A stretch of 64,000 nt of DNA from Blastocatellia bacterium (GCA_016789725.1 JAEUQN010000007.1:1-64000), one strand, 5' to 3'. Counted from the first letter of the stretch, positions 42,700 through 51,573 are shown. Numbers and translations are program-made. Notes: generated by a model from the sequence alone, not told the origin.

Positions 42700-44850
42700 T
42701 TATTTCTTCTTGGCGCTGGTTGTCGTCGAGGTTGTCGTCGAGGTTGTCGTCGGAGGTATGTAGGGTTGCATACAAGGAGTTTCATCGCCCAGCCAAGTTG
42801 CCACGGCTTTCAGGGTTCCATCCGCTAAAGCAATGCCATCGGCCAGCGCAATGCCATCGGACATCAGCATCCCGTCGGCTAAGGCAATCCCGTCGGCTAA
42901 GGCAATGCCATCGGCCAATGCGATTCCGTCAGCTAAGGCAATGCCATCGGCTAAGGCGATGCCACTCGTGGTAATACTGACGGCACCGGAATAGAGGCTC
43001 ACATTGGCAGAGGTAAACCCGGTTGCGAGAGTAAAGGCTCCATTACTGAAAACCGTAGCATCCGCCAGCGCGACGCCCGTGCCGTAAATGCGCTGCCAGT
43101 TTGTTATCAATTCCCGACCCGTCAGGAAGCCCCAATTCGTAATGACGCCTTGTGACCAGACCACCGGTTTACCCGCAATGTTGCTTTCTGGGTTTGGCAT
43201 CGTCTGGGAAAGCAGGCTATCGCCTAATCCTGATGGCAAGGTTGGGCGCACCATCTGTGCAATGCGCACCGCCCCGTCAATATTGAGCAAACCTGCGCCT
43301 TGCTCAAACATATTGGCTCCTGCCAATGGTTGCGCGGTGTACATCAGAATCGCTTTGACGAGCGAAGGCGTGAGCGAGGGGCGCGCCTGTAACATCAGGG
43401 CGACTGCGCCTGTGACCAACGGTGCTGACATTGAAGTCCCGCTCATGTACATCAAGCGTTCCCCAAATGTTTCTTTCCCTTCGACCAGTAGTTCAGGATA
43501 GGCAGCCAGAATTGTATTGAACTCGTATTTATTACCTTCCGGGTCAGGCTTGGAAGACGCTGCGATCAGTTTGTTGCCCGGCGCTACCAGATCAGGCTTA
43601 ATCAGGTTGTCGTAATGTCTGACACCCTGTTCATCCTTGATATAGCCGCGTGTCGGGCCACGTGAGCTGTACGAAGTGATGGCATCATCGGTACGCTCAT
43701 CCGTCCCGAAAGTGTTCGCCGCACCGACCGTGATAACCGAAGGATCAATGCCCGGCGAATGAATCGTGCCGTAAATTTTATTGCCACGCTCATCTTTTCC
43801 ATCATTGCCCGCAGCGGCGACAACCACGATGCCTGCATCCACGGCACGACGCGCGGCCAGACAGAGCGGATCGTTGCGATAACTGTCTTTGGCCTGTGCG
43901 CCCAAACTCAGGTTGATGACGCGCAGGTTGAATCTTTGTCGGTTAGTGACGCACCAATCAAGTGCTTCAATCACTGCGCTAACACTGCCTTCGCCACGAT
44001 CATTCAGCGCCCGCAAGTTGTAGAGGCTCGCGCCCGGCGCAATGCCTTCGTAATAGCCGGACTTTAGCAATTCGCCATTGCCTGCGGCTAATGAAGCGAC
44101 GTGACTGCCATGCCCATATCTATCCGCATTCGCCGCCACCGCATCCCGCGTGAAGCTTACGCTTTGCACCACGCCAGGACCATTTGACGCACCATCCAGC
44201 AGTTTATGGTAATTATCGAGACCGCTGTCAATAATGGCGATGCCCACGCCTGCGCCGTTATACGTCGTTGGCAAGGCGAGCTTGCGCGCCTGATCTGCAC
44301 CTGTGGTGGTGGTCAGATGTCCGCTTGCACGTACCGGGCGATTCGGGCTGATGTAGCTCACTGCGCCTTGCGCCGCCAACTGTCGAATGGCGGAGCGCGG
44401 CACTTCGATCATGGCCAGTCCGCTGGTATTTAATTTCTGATTGACGCGACCGCCCAAGGCCGCCAACTTTTCCTGCCACACAACATCGGGCGTGGAGCCG
44501 CTGAGTTGCACAATGAAGCTTTGTTTTTCCTCTGGCGCAACTTCGTCAGAGGGAAGCGTGACGCCGTTTGCACGAATGCGACGGGCCTCTGATTGCTGCC
44601 CTGACGCGTCCGTCTTGCGTTGTTGCCGCGCGCGACGAATTTCGGCCAGCGTTTTGCCCTGTAACCGCAAGGCTTCATCCTGATCGTCCTGCGCCAGAAG
44701 TTCGACGAGGTCCGGCGATAATTTGGGCTTGGCGACTTTGCCGGGTTTGCGCAGTTGTCGGGTGGGTAACGTTGTTGCGCCGAAGATGGTGAGCGGTAAT
44801 CCAAGAAGAATCGTTAAGGTGAATGTAATTCCGTTTCTTAGGCTTTTCAT
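42700..44850 (-). CDS. Secreted subtilisin-like protease (S8), copy 7, LADG repeats and Thr-rich basic tail
   Basis: 716 aa, the first copy in transcription order and the most diverged. Its signal peptide (MKSLRNGITFTLTILLGLP) and prodomain (LVELLAQDDQDEALRLQG) differ from the other six. Triad D208 (AIIDSGLD), H247 (YGHGSHVAS), S473 (SGTSMSAPL); oxyanion Asn in AAAGNDGKD. The tail has an isolated VALADAT unit, eight tandem hexapeptides (five IALADG, MLMSDG, two IALADG), GDETPCMQP and then a Thr/Ser-rich extension ending SAKKK. It may represent the ancestral type from which the array expanded; this is inferred from divergence. Confidence 0.93.
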   Translation of the reverse strand: MKSLRNGITFTLTILLGLPLTIFGATTLPTRQLRKPGKVAKPKLSPDLVELLAQDDQDEALRLQGKTLAEIRRARQQRKTDASGQQSEARRIRANGVTLPSDEVAPEEKQSFIVQLSGSTPDVVWQEKLAALGGRVNQKLNTSGLAMIEVPRSAIRQLAAQGAVSYISPNRPVRASGHLTTTTGADQARKLALPTTYNGAGVGIAIIDSGLDNYHKLLDGASNGPGVVQSVSFTRDAVAANADRYGHGSHVASLAAGNGELLKSGYYEGIAPGASLYNLRALNDRGEGSVSAVIEALDWCVTNRQRFNLRVINLSLGAQAKDSYRNDPLCLAARRAVDAGIVVVAAAGNDGKDERGNKIYGTIHSPGIDPSVITVGAANTFGTDERTDDAITSYSSRGPTRGYIKDEQGVRHYDNLIKPDLVAPGNKLIAASSKPDPEGNKYEFNTILAAYPELLVEGKETFGERLMYMSGTSMSAPLVTGAVALMLQARPSLTPSLVKAILMYTAQPLAGANMFEQGAGLLNIDGAVRIAQMVRPTLPSGLGDSLLSQTMPNPESNIAGKPVVWSQGVITNWGFLTGRELITNWQRIYGTGVALADATVFSNGAFTLATGFTSANVSLYSGAVSITTSGIALADGIALADGIALADGIALADGIALADGMLMSDGIALADGIALADGTLKAVATWLGDETPCMQPYIPPTTTSTTTSTTTSAKKK
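42818..42963 (-). repeat. 18-bp repeats encoding eight LADG/LSDG hexapeptides (copy 7)
   Basis: Plus-strand units such as GCTAAGGCAATGCCATCG repeat with 18-base period; one unit (ACATCAGCATCCCGTCGG) gives MLMSDG. Confidence 0.9.
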
Positions 44851-44920
44851 ATGATCTCTTATGTTGATTCACGCACCCCTATAGGTGTTGACGTGCGGAT
44901 TAAACGCCGTAAGTGTGTGT

Positions 44921-44974
44921 GAATAATGACGAGTTTCTGACAGTTGCGATAACAATTGGAAAAAGGCGGGAATT
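44921..44974 (-). promoter_or_regulatory. Diverged three-box block upstream of protease copy 7
   Basis: GAATAATGACGAGTTTCTG (44921-44939), 14-base spacer, AATTGGAAA, then GGGAATTACA on the plus strand. Conservation of boxes and spacing here, where the surrounding DNA has diverged, is the best evidence that the block is functional. Confidence 0.65.
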
Positions 44975-45028
44975 ACACGTGCGGGGACACAGGCGAGCAG
45001 TAAGGTTGCAAGATTTCAAACAAACGTT

Positions 45029-45856
45029 TCACGCTTCACGCAATCGGATGATCGCGGTGTGACGAATGCGCGCAATGGGACGGGGTTCTTCGGCAAACAA
45101 TCCCAATTCCATCGTCACCATTTCGTGACCGCGTTTTTCAAAGGCGGCGGCGACCTGGCCGCGCAAAGAAAGGTGTTCGCCATCGCGCGGCATTGAGTAA
45201 TGTTGCACTTCGCTGCCCGTATGAATCCACGGCCCAAGCTGCACATTCGCTATCAGGAGTTCGTTCGCTTGCGCCAGATAAAACGCCGGATGACAGACGG
45301 GTTCCGCGCGGTAGAAGATTGGCAGCGTCACACGCATATTGAAGAGAAAATTTTCCTCCCCTTCCGCCCAACCGGCCCGCCACGCCAGCGATCCCATCCC
45401 CATTCCCACGGGCATATTCGCTAACGTTGCAACGGGGCGTTTTGCGGGCAACGGACGTTGCGGATACTTGGCTGTATACATCTCATCAGGGTTTATGTGT
45501 GGCAACGAAGCAGTGCCCACGGCGCGCAACTCTCCCGCCGCATCGCAAAGCTCCAGGCTGAGTGTCAGCGGTTCAATCGCCGTAACAGTAGGGCGCACAA
45601 ATACTTCTTCGCCGTGATACACTGGCTTCAGGAATTTGGCGGTCATCGCGCCGCGTTGCATCCACTGTGTGCCCAGCGCCTCCATGACCGGATGTGTCAG
45701 ATAGGCATACAGGCCGATGCCCGGCACCAGCCCGCCTTTGAAACCGAATTGCGCCGCCACTTCATCGCTGTGAATTTTGTTGTCGTGATCGGCGGCGTAG
45801 TTGTATCCGATGACCGGATATGTTGGGAGTTCCTGTCCGATTGTGAAGCTGTTCAT
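45029..45856 (-). CDS. MaoC-like hot-dog-fold protein (enoyl-CoA hydratase/dehydratase-like)
   Basis: 275 aa, cytoplasmic. The N-terminal half shows a hydratase-2-type motif: DHDNKIHSDEVAAQFGFKGG followed by LVPGIGLYAYLTHPV, with the Asp/His pair and the glycine-rich helix of MaoC domains. The second half (about 150-275) reads as another hot-dog domain. Such proteins hydrate enoyl-CoA or act as thioesterase-like enzymes; the substrate is not evident. It is a single gene, divergent from the GlcG-like gene at 45973 and separated from protease copy 7 by about 180 bases. Confidence 0.78.
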   Translation of the reverse strand: MNSFTIGQELPTYPVIGYNYAADHDNKIHSDEVAAQFGFKGGLVPGIGLYAYLTHPVMEALGTQWMQRGAMTAKFLKPVYHGEEVFVRPTVTAIEPLTLSLELCDAAGELRAVGTASLPHINPDEMYTAKYPQRPLPAKRPVATLANMPVGMGMGSLAWRAGWAEGEENFLFNMRVTLPIFYRAEPVCHPAFYLAQANELLIANVQLGPWIHTGSEVQHYSMPRDGEHLSLRGQVAAAFEKRGHEMVTMELGLFAEEPRPIARIRHTAIIRLREA

Positions 45857-45972
45857 AGCGGCACTTTATCACAACCCGCGAAACACAGGGGAGTCGCTTC
45901 GCGTTGCTGTTGGAGTTGTAGTAATCTACGTCGCGTCAACCTTCAACATAACTTTCGACCACAGGAGAAACA

Positions 45973-46461
45973 ATGAAATCACTGCGATTGTCACTGGCTT
46001 TGCTTATCGTCTTGCTACTCGCTCAATTCACCACCACCGCCCAAGATGCGCCGCCTTCGTACGGCCCCGCGATCACGCTCGAACAAGCCAAAAAAGTTGT
46101 GGCTGCTGCCGAAGCCGAAGCGCGCAAAAACAAATGGAATGTGGTCATCACGATTGTGGATTCCGCGACGAATCTCGTATTGCTCCAACGCATGGACGAC
46201 ACACAGCTTGGCAGCATCAAAATTTCGCAAAAGAAAGCGCACACGGCTGCGGCGTTGCGTCGCTCGACCAAAGTGTTTGAGGATCAGGTCGCAGCGGGCG
46301 GGATGGGATGGAAGATTTTGGGCAATGATGAAGTGATCCCGATTGAAGGCGGTTTGCCTCTCATCGTAAACGGCAAAATCATCGGCGCCATCGGCGTGTC
46401 CGGCGTGACCAGCCAGCAAGATGGCATCGTTGCCAAAGCTGGCGTGGACGCCTTGAAATAA
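45973..46461 (+). CDS. Secreted GlcG/HbpS-family (heme-binding-like) protein
   Basis: 162 aa. Signal peptide MKSLRLSLALLIVLLLAQFTTTAQ, with AGGAG ten bases upstream of the ATG. The mature part is a complete GlcG/HbpS domain: LEQAKKVVAAAEAEARKNKW, VTIVDSATNLVLLQRMDD, SQKKAHTAAALRRST, and the end GGLPLIVNGKIIGAIGVSG. Members bind heme or small ligands; this one is exported. It precedes the DUF1592 cytochrome gene by about 70 bases on the same strand and could be co-transcribed. Confidence 0.87.
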   Translation: MKSLRLSLALLIVLLLAQFTTTAQDAPPSYGPAITLEQAKKVVAAAEAEARKNKWNVVITIVDSATNLVLLQRMDDTQLGSIKISQKKAHTAAALRRSTKVFEDQVAAGGMGWKILGNDEVIPIEGGLPLIVNGKIIGAIGVSGVTSQQDGIVAKAGVDALK

Positions 46462-46530
46462 TTGCGTGTCACAGCTTCAACTTGAGTGTTGCACATTCCC
46501 TTGCAACGACTCCTTTGTTACTTTTTTGCT

Positions 46531-49245
46531 ATGCTTCAACGACTCAAATTCATCATCGTTTTAGGATTGGCAGGCGGCGTCGCGTGGGCAGCATACTTGC
46601 ATCCGCAAACCGCAGATGCCGACACGCGGCGTGCTGCCGCCAACCTCCCACCACAAGCACTTCTGCCAGCATTTCTAGAAGCCAATTGTTCGTCTTGCCA
46701 CAACAGCAAAACGAAGAAGGGCAATCTGGATGTGACCGCACTCAAATGGGAATTGAATGACGCGCAAACGTTCGCCGCGTGGGTCAAAATTCACGACCGT
46801 GTGCGTGATGGCGAGATGCCACCGAAAGCCGCGCCACAACCCGACGAAGCCGCGCGCGCCGCATTTTTGAAATCTCTGTCGGCTTCATTAACAACCGCCG
46901 AAGCCGCGCGCATTCGCCGTGAAGGTCGTGCGGTGTTGCGGCGAATGAATCGCTACGAATACGAAAACACGTTGCGCGATATACTCGGCGCGCCGTGGTT
47001 GCAGATCAAGGAACTGTTGCCTGAAGACGGCGAACGCTACCGCTTCAACAAATCCGGCGAAGCCCTTGGTGTCTCGCACGTGCAAATCAGTCGTTACCTT
47101 TCTGCTGCCGAATTTGCGCTGCGCGAAGTGATCGCACGTGCAGAAAAACAACCCGAAACCACGACCAAACGCTATTACGCCCGCGAACAGCGCGCCTTCA
47201 CCGCACATATCGAATTCTCGCAATTCAACACGCATACCGAACGCGCGACGTTCCCGCTCATCGGCAACGAAGCTGACGTTGCGATCCTTGAGAAAAAAGC
47301 GCCGATGACAGTTGGTGCAGCCGATCCGGCGAAACGCGAACTCGAAGGCATGGGCGTCGTCGCCAGTTCGTACGAACCGCTCGAAATCCGCTTCAATCAA
47401 TTCAAAGCGCCGCAGCCGGGCAAATACAAACTGCGCTTAATGGCGCATTCGTTTTGGGCGGGGCCGCAACCGGGCGATAAATGGTTTCATCCCAGCCGCA
47501 CCGAAGCTTTTCCCGGACGCACGCATGAGCCGATTACGCTGTACGCCGAAATCCCGCCGCGCCAAATGCGGTATCTGGCGAACGTAGACGTTTCGCCCGA
47601 AGCTTCTGTGCAGGAGGTCGAAGTTTATTTGCTGAAAGACGAAACGATTCGCCCTGACGCCGTGCGCCTGTTTCGTTCGCGTCCGCCGAACTGGCGCAAC
47701 CCGCTGGCAGAAAAAGACGGCCAACCCGGCGTCGCATTTCGTTGGCTCGAAGTCGTTGGCCCGTTGCAGGATGAATGGCCGACGAAAGGGCATAAATTGC
47801 TGTTCGGTGATTTGCCGATCCATTGCAAAGATGCGGTGGCCGGAATGCCGTTGCTGGATTTGGAAGACGAAGACACCGCCGATGCGCAAGCCGCCAAACG
47901 CGCGAAAAATCCGAATCAGAAATTGACGAAAGTTTGCGGCGTCAAATCCGCGCAACCGCACGCCGATGCCGAACGGTTACTTCGCAAATTTATTCAGCGT
48001 GCATATCGCCACTCGATAGCACAAGCCATCGAAGAGGATACACAACGCTTCCTGAAAATCTTCGATGCCGCGCATAAAAACAGCGGCAGCTTTACCGAAG
48101 CGATGATTACGGCCTATTCCGCCGTGCTCTGTTCGCCCGCGTTCACGACGCTCGAAGAAAAGCCGGGACGTTTGGACGATCAAGCCTTAGCTTCGCGCTT
48201 GTCTTATTTCCTCTGGAATTCTGAACCTGATGCGAATTTGCGTGACCTCGCGCAGCAAGGCGCATTGCGCAAGCCCGCCGTGTTGCGTGCGCAGGTAGAT
48301 CGTCTGCTCGCTGATCCGCGTTCACAACGGTTTGTCAGTGCTTTCCTTGATTACTGGCTCGATTTGCGCAAAGTGAACATTACGTCACCGGATGAGTTGC
48401 TGTATTGCGATTACTATTTGGACGATCATTTGGTCGAATCGTCTACGGCTGAGACGCGCGCCTTTTTGAGCGAACTCATTCGCGGCGATTTGCCTGCGCG
48501 TAATGTAATCGCCTCTGATTTCGTGACGATCAACGAACGACTGGCAAATCTCTACGGCCTGCCCGGCGTGCAAGGCTCACAGATTCGTCGCGTCGCGTTG
48601 CCGCCCGATTCGGTGCGCGGTGGATTGCTCACGCAAGCCAGCGTGCTCAAAGTCACGGCCAACGGGACGACGACTTCACCCGTCGTGCGCGGCGCGTGGA
48701 TGATGGAACGCATTCTCGGCAAACCCGTACCGCCGCCGCCGCCCGGCACGCCCGCCGTCGAACCGGACATTCGCGGTGCAACAACACTGCGGCAGCAACT
48801 CGAAAAACATCGCACCAACGCAAGCTGCAACGCCTGCCACGCCAAAATGGATCCGGCAGGATTTGCACTCGAAAACTTCGACGTCTTCGGCGGCTGGCGT
48901 GACAAATACCGCGCACTGGCCGAAGGCGAAAAAGCCCCCGGCGTTGGGAAAAACGGGCAGAAATTTGCGTTTCGTTACATTCAACCCGTAGACGCTTCCG
49001 GTTCGTTGCCTGATGGTCACAGCTTCAAAGACGTACGCGAATTGAAACGACTATTGCTGCAAGACGAACGTCAAATCGCGCGCAATCTAACGAACCAATT
49101 ACTCATCTTTGCGACTGGCGCGAGCGTGCAATTCAGCGACCGTCCGAAGGTCGAAGCGATTTTGGATCGCGCGGCGAGTAAGGGCTATGGCGTGAAGTCG
49201 CTGATGCAACTAATTATTGAGAGCGATTTATTTCGGAATAAGTAG
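46531..49245 (+). CDS. Large secreted cytochrome-type protein, DUF1587/1592/1588/1585 family
   Basis: 904 aa from ATG 46531 ([16 protein letters not shown], signal or anchor); a TTG at 46486 would add 15 residues without reason. One heme c motif, C53-S-S-C-H57, opens the protein as in planctomycete-type cytochromes. The domain order follows the known family: DUF1587 ([18 protein letters not shown]), DUF1595/DUF1592 ([22 protein letters not shown]), DUF1588 with a second CxxCH at C766-N-A-C-H770 ([18 protein letters not shown]), and DUF1585 at the end. It is usually encoded beside a DUF1552 protein, found here 2.4 kb downstream. Confidence 0.92.
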   Translation: MLQRLKFIIVLGLAGGVAWAAYLHPQTADADTRRAAANLPPQALLPAFLEANCSSCHNSKTKKGNLDVTALKWELNDAQTFAAWVKIHDRVRDGEMPPKAAPQPDEAARAAFLKSLSASLTTAEAARIRREGRAVLRRMNRYEYENTLRDILGAPWLQIKELLPEDGERYRFNKSGEALGVSHVQISRYLSAAEFALREVIARAEKQPETTTKRYYAREQRAFTAHIEFSQFNTHTERATFPLIGNEADVAILEKKAPMTVGAADPAKRELEGMGVVASSYEPLEIRFNQFKAPQPGKYKLRLMAHSFWAGPQPGDKWFHPSRTEAFPGRTHEPITLYAEIPPRQMRYLANVDVSPEASVQEVEVYLLKDETIRPDAVRLFRSRPPNWRNPLAEKDGQPGVAFRWLEVVGPLQDEWPTKGHKLLFGDLPIHCKDAVAGMPLLDLEDEDTADAQAAKRAKNPNQKLTKVCGVKSAQPHADAERLLRKFIQRAYRHSIAQAIEEDTQRFLKIFDAAHKNSGSFTEAMITAYSAVLCSPAFTTLEEKPGRLDDQALASRLSYFLWNSEPDANLRDLAQQGALRKPAVLRAQVDRLLADPRSQRFVSAFLDYWLDLRKVNITSPDELLYCDYYLDDHLVESSTAETRAFLSELIRGDLPARNVIASDFVTINERLANLYGLPGVQGSQIRRVALPPDSVRGGLLTQASVLKVTANGTTTSPVVRGAWMMERILGKPVPPPPPGTPAVEPDIRGATTLRQQLEKHRTNASCNACHAKMDPAGFALENFDVFGGWRDKYRALAEGEKAPGVGKNGQKFAFRYIQPVDASGSLPDGHSFKDVRELKRLLLQDERQIARNLTNQLLIFATGASVQFSDRPKVEAILDRAASKGYGVKSLMQLIIESDLFRNK

Positions 49246-49302
49246 CTAATTTAAGGGGACGGGTTTCAACCTGCGCTAATAAGATATTGGGACCCTAATA
49301 AT

Positions 49303-50442
49303 ATGCGAGATACTGAACTAGCCATACTATCCAAACCATATCCTCAAACGGAAAAAGGAGAGGTTGATCGCCGTTTTCACTCATCTATTGGAGCGGATAT
49401 TCCAAGTGCGTCTAATTTAGCCAGAGAAATTCTTACTGATCTTGACACGACAAACTTTGGCGTTTCATGGTGGCGTGCGCTGCCAACAGAGGAAAGAATA
49501 TTAATTAGTGATTACTTGTATCAATGCGCAAATGGTATTGAACTGAACTTAGCAGAAGCAAAGCTTCATTATTGGGAATGGTTAGCTGCGAAAGAACGAT
49601 ATAATGGACGGATAGCAAACGCAATTTCAAGGGATGATCAAGGACAGCCTGGAAAGCTTCCTGCCTCCAGCGCACCTGTAGATGATTTGCCTACAAAATT
49701 GGAGAGGATGCATATTTGCGGCTTTTTTAGAGCTATTGGATCATCATTGGATTGTTTAGGAGCCACTATTATAGGTGTACTTGGCTTACCGGTTTCACTT
49801 CGGAGAAGTGACTTAAGAAAGGCTGAAAATGCATTAGCTAAAAGCATAGTTTTAGGTACTCAAGGCACTCAAATACAAACAGATTTCCAGCAATTTTTTG
49901 TTGATCTAAAAAATCATTGTGGGCCGAAAGACTGGCTTGAGTGGACAGATCAATATAGAAACATGTTCGTTCATCGTGGGCGGCGTGCATCGTACCAGCA
50001 GATAAAACCTAAAGAAAATCTCTTATTTGACGCAATGGGCATGGTTATTCCACGAGCTACATCAATTATGTACTTGGCCAAATATCCTGATAGATCAGAG
50101 ATAGAAGCCTTAATTAAGAGTAAAAATATTTTTTTGAATGAAGATGCCAGCATTACACTAGATGGCATTTTTCAAAGTTGCAGAGAGTTAGAAGAAAATA
50201 CCTGCAATAATCTTTTAAATACTTGGTTATTGCGACGAAGTGATCCTGCTCTAATTGAACAACCACTCTCTCAATGGGATGATAAGATTAGAAATAGTGA
50301 CTTTGTCGGCTATTCACCTAACGCTGAAGACATAGACGCTGATGGTTTAATTGCAAACCCCATTCTCCTCCGTCGTATTCGGGCAGCCTCTGTTGACGAT
50401 GATCACCGTGGACTGTGGGTTAATTCAAAATGGAACCAATAA
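49303..50442 (+). CDS. Hypothetical AT-rich protein with a HEPN-like RxxxxH motif
   Basis: 379 aa, no signal peptide, much lower GC than its neighbours. No named family was recognised with certainty. The segment WTDQYRNMFVHRGRR holds R219-x4-H224, the catalytic RxxxxH pattern of HEPN RNases, within an alpha-helical-looking region that starts at about 110 with RMHICGFFRAIGSSLDCLGA, reminiscent of HEPN helices with a preceding long helix. HEPN proteins are often toxins or defence effectors. The next ORF overlaps its end by 13 bases. Insertion of this gene separates the DUF1592 and DUF1552 partners, which supports horizontal arrival. A non-nuclease structural HEPN role remains possible. Confidence 0.62.
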   Translation: MRDTELAILSKPYPQTEKGEVDRRFHSSIGADIPSASNLAREILTDLDTTNFGVSWWRALPTEERILISDYLYQCANGIELNLAEAKLHYWEWLAAKERYNGRIANAISRDDQGQPGKLPASSAPVDDLPTKLERMHICGFFRAIGSSLDCLGATIIGVLGLPVSLRRSDLRKAENALAKSIVLGTQGTQIQTDFQQFFVDLKNHCGPKDWLEWTDQYRNMFVHRGRRASYQQIKPKENLLFDAMGMVIPRATSIMYLAKYPDRSEIEALIKSKNIFLNEDASITLDGIFQSCRELEENTCNNLLNTWLLRRSDPALIEQPLSQWDDKIRNSDFVGYSPNAEDIDADGLIANPILLRRIRAASVDDDHRGLWVNSKWNQ

Positions 50443-50642
50443 TCGGAAATCCCAATGAAGTGGCGGCAAAAGATAAAAGCACACCGGAGCAATTCGCGCT
50501 ACTTGCTTTAGCGGAGAAGCTCTCAAGCGTCATCACCGTTGAGTATCTGGAAGAAAGAGCGAAACGGGCAAAGCTGGAACGTTTTGAGCAATTGCTGGCG
50601 AAAGTGCCAGACGTAGAACCAGAAGAAAGCGACAAACTCTAA
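50430..50642 (+). CDS. Small hypothetical protein overlapping the HEPN-like gene
   Basis: 70 aa (MEPIIGNPNEVAAKDKSTPE...), starting 13 bases before the HEPN-like stop. It is charged and probably helical (LEERAKRAKLERFEQLLAKV), with no DNA-binding motif that I recognise. Overlap suggests translational coupling and, by analogy with toxin-antitoxin pairs, a possible antitoxin or partner. The evidence for a real protein is the clean frame and the tight link; a chance ORF cannot be excluded. Confidence 0.5.
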   Translation: MEPIIGNPNEVAAKDKSTPEQFALLALAEKLSSVITVEYLEERAKRAKLERFEQLLAKVPDVEPEESDKL

Positions 50643-50646
50643 TGAG

Positions 50647-51573
50647 ATGAAACATAACCTTTCCTACCTACAATCCAGACGCAGTTTTTTGCAACAAACT
50701 GGTTTATTTTCAACCTCCGCCTTGATGTTGCCATCCGCGTTACAGCGGAATGCCAGCAATAAGTTCAAGTTAGGGCTACAGCTTTTTACGATTCGGGAGG
50801 CGATGGCGAAAGACCTGCGCGGGACGTTCCAACGGATCGCGGCGATGGGCTATCAGGAAGTTGAGACCTCTGGGTTTAATTACGGCAATAACAAATATTA
50901 CTGGGGACTTGAGCCGAAAGATGCCAGCCGGTTGCTCAGCGATTGCGGCCTGACGACATCGTCAGGGCATTACGATCTGGACAAGTATTTCGGCAAGAGC
51001 CAGCAGGATGAATTGAAACGCTATACCGATCAGTGCATCGCGGGCGCGACGGCGCTCAAGCAAAGTTATATCGTCTGGCCGATCATCGCACCGCAATACC
51101 GCACGATGGACGAAATGAAACGATTGGCCGCCACGCTCAATACCACTGGCGAGCAAATCAAGCAGGGCGGCTTGCAACTTGCCTATCATAATTATGGTTG
51201 GGATTTTATGGAGCAGGGCGGCGTAATTCCCTACGACATTATTCTGAAAGAAACCGACCCGGCGCTGGTGAAAATGGAATTGGATCTGTACTGGTTTTCC
51301 TTCGGCTCGCGCATGAAGCCGCTGGACTGGTTCAAAAAACAACCGGGCCGCTTTGTCATTTGGCACATCAAGGATATGAATAAGCAAAACCGGGAACTGC
51401 ACGAGGTGGTGGGCGACGGGCAAATTGATTTCAAACCGATTTTCAAGGATGCCCAACTTTCCGGCGTCAAACACATGTTCGTCGAGCAAGGGAATAATTA
51501 CGTGCCGGATGCGATGAGTTGCGTGCAACGCAGCGCGGAGTACATGAAGAGATCGCTATTGAATAATTTATGA
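50647..51573 (+). CDS. Exported TIM-barrel sugar phosphate isomerase/epimerase-like protein
   Basis: 308 aa. The N-terminus has a twin-arginine-type signal (SRRSFLQQTGLFSTSALML). The xylose-isomerase-like barrel starts at FKLGLQLFTIREAM and shows QLAYHNYGWDF (His), VKMELDLYW (Glu/Asp), VIWHIKDMN (His, Asp) and HMFVEQGN (Glu), positions expected for the divalent-metal ligands. Export by the Tat route with bound metal is plausible. Such proteins are numerous in acidobacteria, and the sugar acted on is unknown. Confidence 0.85.
   Translation: MKHNLSYLQSRRSFLQQTGLFSTSALMLPSALQRNASNKFKLGLQLFTIREAMAKDLRGTFQRIAAMGYQEVETSGFNYGNNKYYWGLEPKDASRLLSDCGLTTSSGHYDLDKYFGKSQQDELKRYTDQCIAGATALKQSYIVWPIIAPQYRTMDEMKRLAATLNTTGEQIKQGGLQLAYHNYGWDFMEQGGVIPYDIILKETDPALVKMELDLYWFSFGSRMKPLDWFKKQPGRFVIWHIKDMNKQNRELHEVVGDGQIDFKPIFKDAQLSGVKHMFVEQGNNYVPDAMSCVQRSAEYMKRSLLNNL

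Noticed and set aside
28709-42963. Regular 18-bp repeats that resemble CRISPR-like or satellite arrays
   Set aside because: They have no unique spacers, remain in frame inside the protease genes and encode the hexapeptide tail.
28709-42963. Phase-variable or length-variable contingency repeats
   Set aside because: The unit is 18 bp and preserves frame, and the copy number is constant within each flavour (five or eight), which argues for structural constraint rather than slippage-driven switching.
28627-44850. RTX (GGxGxDxUx) calcium-binding repeats in the protease tails
   Set aside because: The period is six rather than nine residues and the double-glycine pattern is missing.
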